Of a DNA stretch of 6,264 nt, positions 5,985-6,264 are shown one piece after another. Made by a program: the position numbers and the translations under genes. Each line of letters begins with the position of its first letter. Position 1 is the stretch's first letter. The notes under the pieces are model-generated. The model made no database searches and was not told the origin of the DNA. It worked only from the letters and a program-made list of their open reading frames with translations. Source of the DNA: Alphaproteobacteria bacterium (lineage in GTDB: Bacteria > Pseudomonadota > Alphaproteobacteria > ATCC43930 > CGMCC-115725); NCBI GenBank assembly GCA_005888515.1, contig VAZR01000108.1:1-6264 (forward strand), read 5' to 3'.

Positions 5985-6264
5985 GCGAGCCGGAGGGTCT
6001 CTCGGCGAGCGGCGGCGCGGCTCGCCGTGGACCGGGCTCGGCACGGTCGTCGCGAAGGAAACCGCCGATCACCTCAGCGGCGCGCGCATGGTCGTCGTCG
6101 AGGCGCTGGTCTTTCTAGTGGCCCTCGTCCTGGCGTGGTTCTCGACGACGACGATCCGCGAGACGATCGGCCAGAGCCCGTTTCTGTTTCTGCGCCTCTT
6201 ATCGATTACCCCCGATCCGATCCCGTTTTCGTTCATCAGCATGGTCGGGCTCGTCACCCCGATC
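5971..6264 (+). CDS. ABC-2 type permease, N-terminal part
   Basis: The frame is open for 98 codons from the ATG at 5971 to the last base, so the gene runs off the window. An Arg-rich cytoplasmic N-terminus (about 1-38) contains GLGTVVAKETADHLSGAR (22-39), a pattern like the KE-x2-D/E-x2-S-x-R stretch before the first helix of COG1277-type ABC-2 permeases. A first transmembrane helix spans about 40-59. A loop follows with FLFLRLLSITPDPIPF (71-86), and a second helix begins near 86. It would form the membrane channel for the ATPase encoded just upstream; their genes overlap by 14 bases, as is usual for subunits made together. The rest, normally several more helices, is outside the window. Substrate cannot be inferred. 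Confidence 0.8.
   Translation, partial: MPLSRRAGGSLGERRRGSPWTGLGTVVAKETADHLSGARMVVVEALVFLVALVLAWFSTTTIRETIGQSPFLFLRLLSITPDPIPFSFISMVGLVTPI

Overview
The window looks like a chromosomal segment of a GC-rich alphaproteobacterium, probably Rhodospirillales-like. The placement rests on the gene order ftsZ-lpxC-bamD, a long Pro/Ala-rich FtsZ linker ending in the peptide DDLLDIPAFLRRQAN, and a BamD with the wording typical of alphaproteobacteria. Genus cannot be told from this stretch. All genes lie on the + strand and the right end is cut inside a gene.

Layout: 1-164 is the ftsZ leader, with no recognisable end of ftsA. ftsZ (165-1688) encodes the division tubulin. Positions 1689-1890 are a gap carrying three small dyads. 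lpxC (1891-2808) encodes the zinc deacetylase that commits UDP-acyl-GlcNAc to lipid A. A short gap with a possible promoter leads to bamD (2895-3707), an outer-membrane lipoprotein of the BAM complex. A 149-base gap (3708-3856) holds a possible promoter and a 9-bp inverted repeat just before a strong ribosome binding site. It is followed by a tight three-gene unit: a membrane-anchored protein with three tandem beta-sandwich (NEW3/NPCBM_assoc-like) domains (3857-5020), an ABC-2 type ATPase (5031-5984), and the start of its permease (5971 to the window end).

The first three genes are the conserved tail of the division and cell-wall cluster and tie cytokinesis to outer-membrane building: FtsZ sets the division site, LpxC the lipid A supply, BamD the assembly of outer-membrane proteins. 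In many alphaproteobacteria recN and ligA follow bamD. Here an uncharacterised ABC export-type unit sits in that place. Its substrate cannot be read from the sequence; a role in envelope material is a guess from position and from the extracytoplasmic domains. This unit is the most interesting part of the window. The rest is ordinary core genome.
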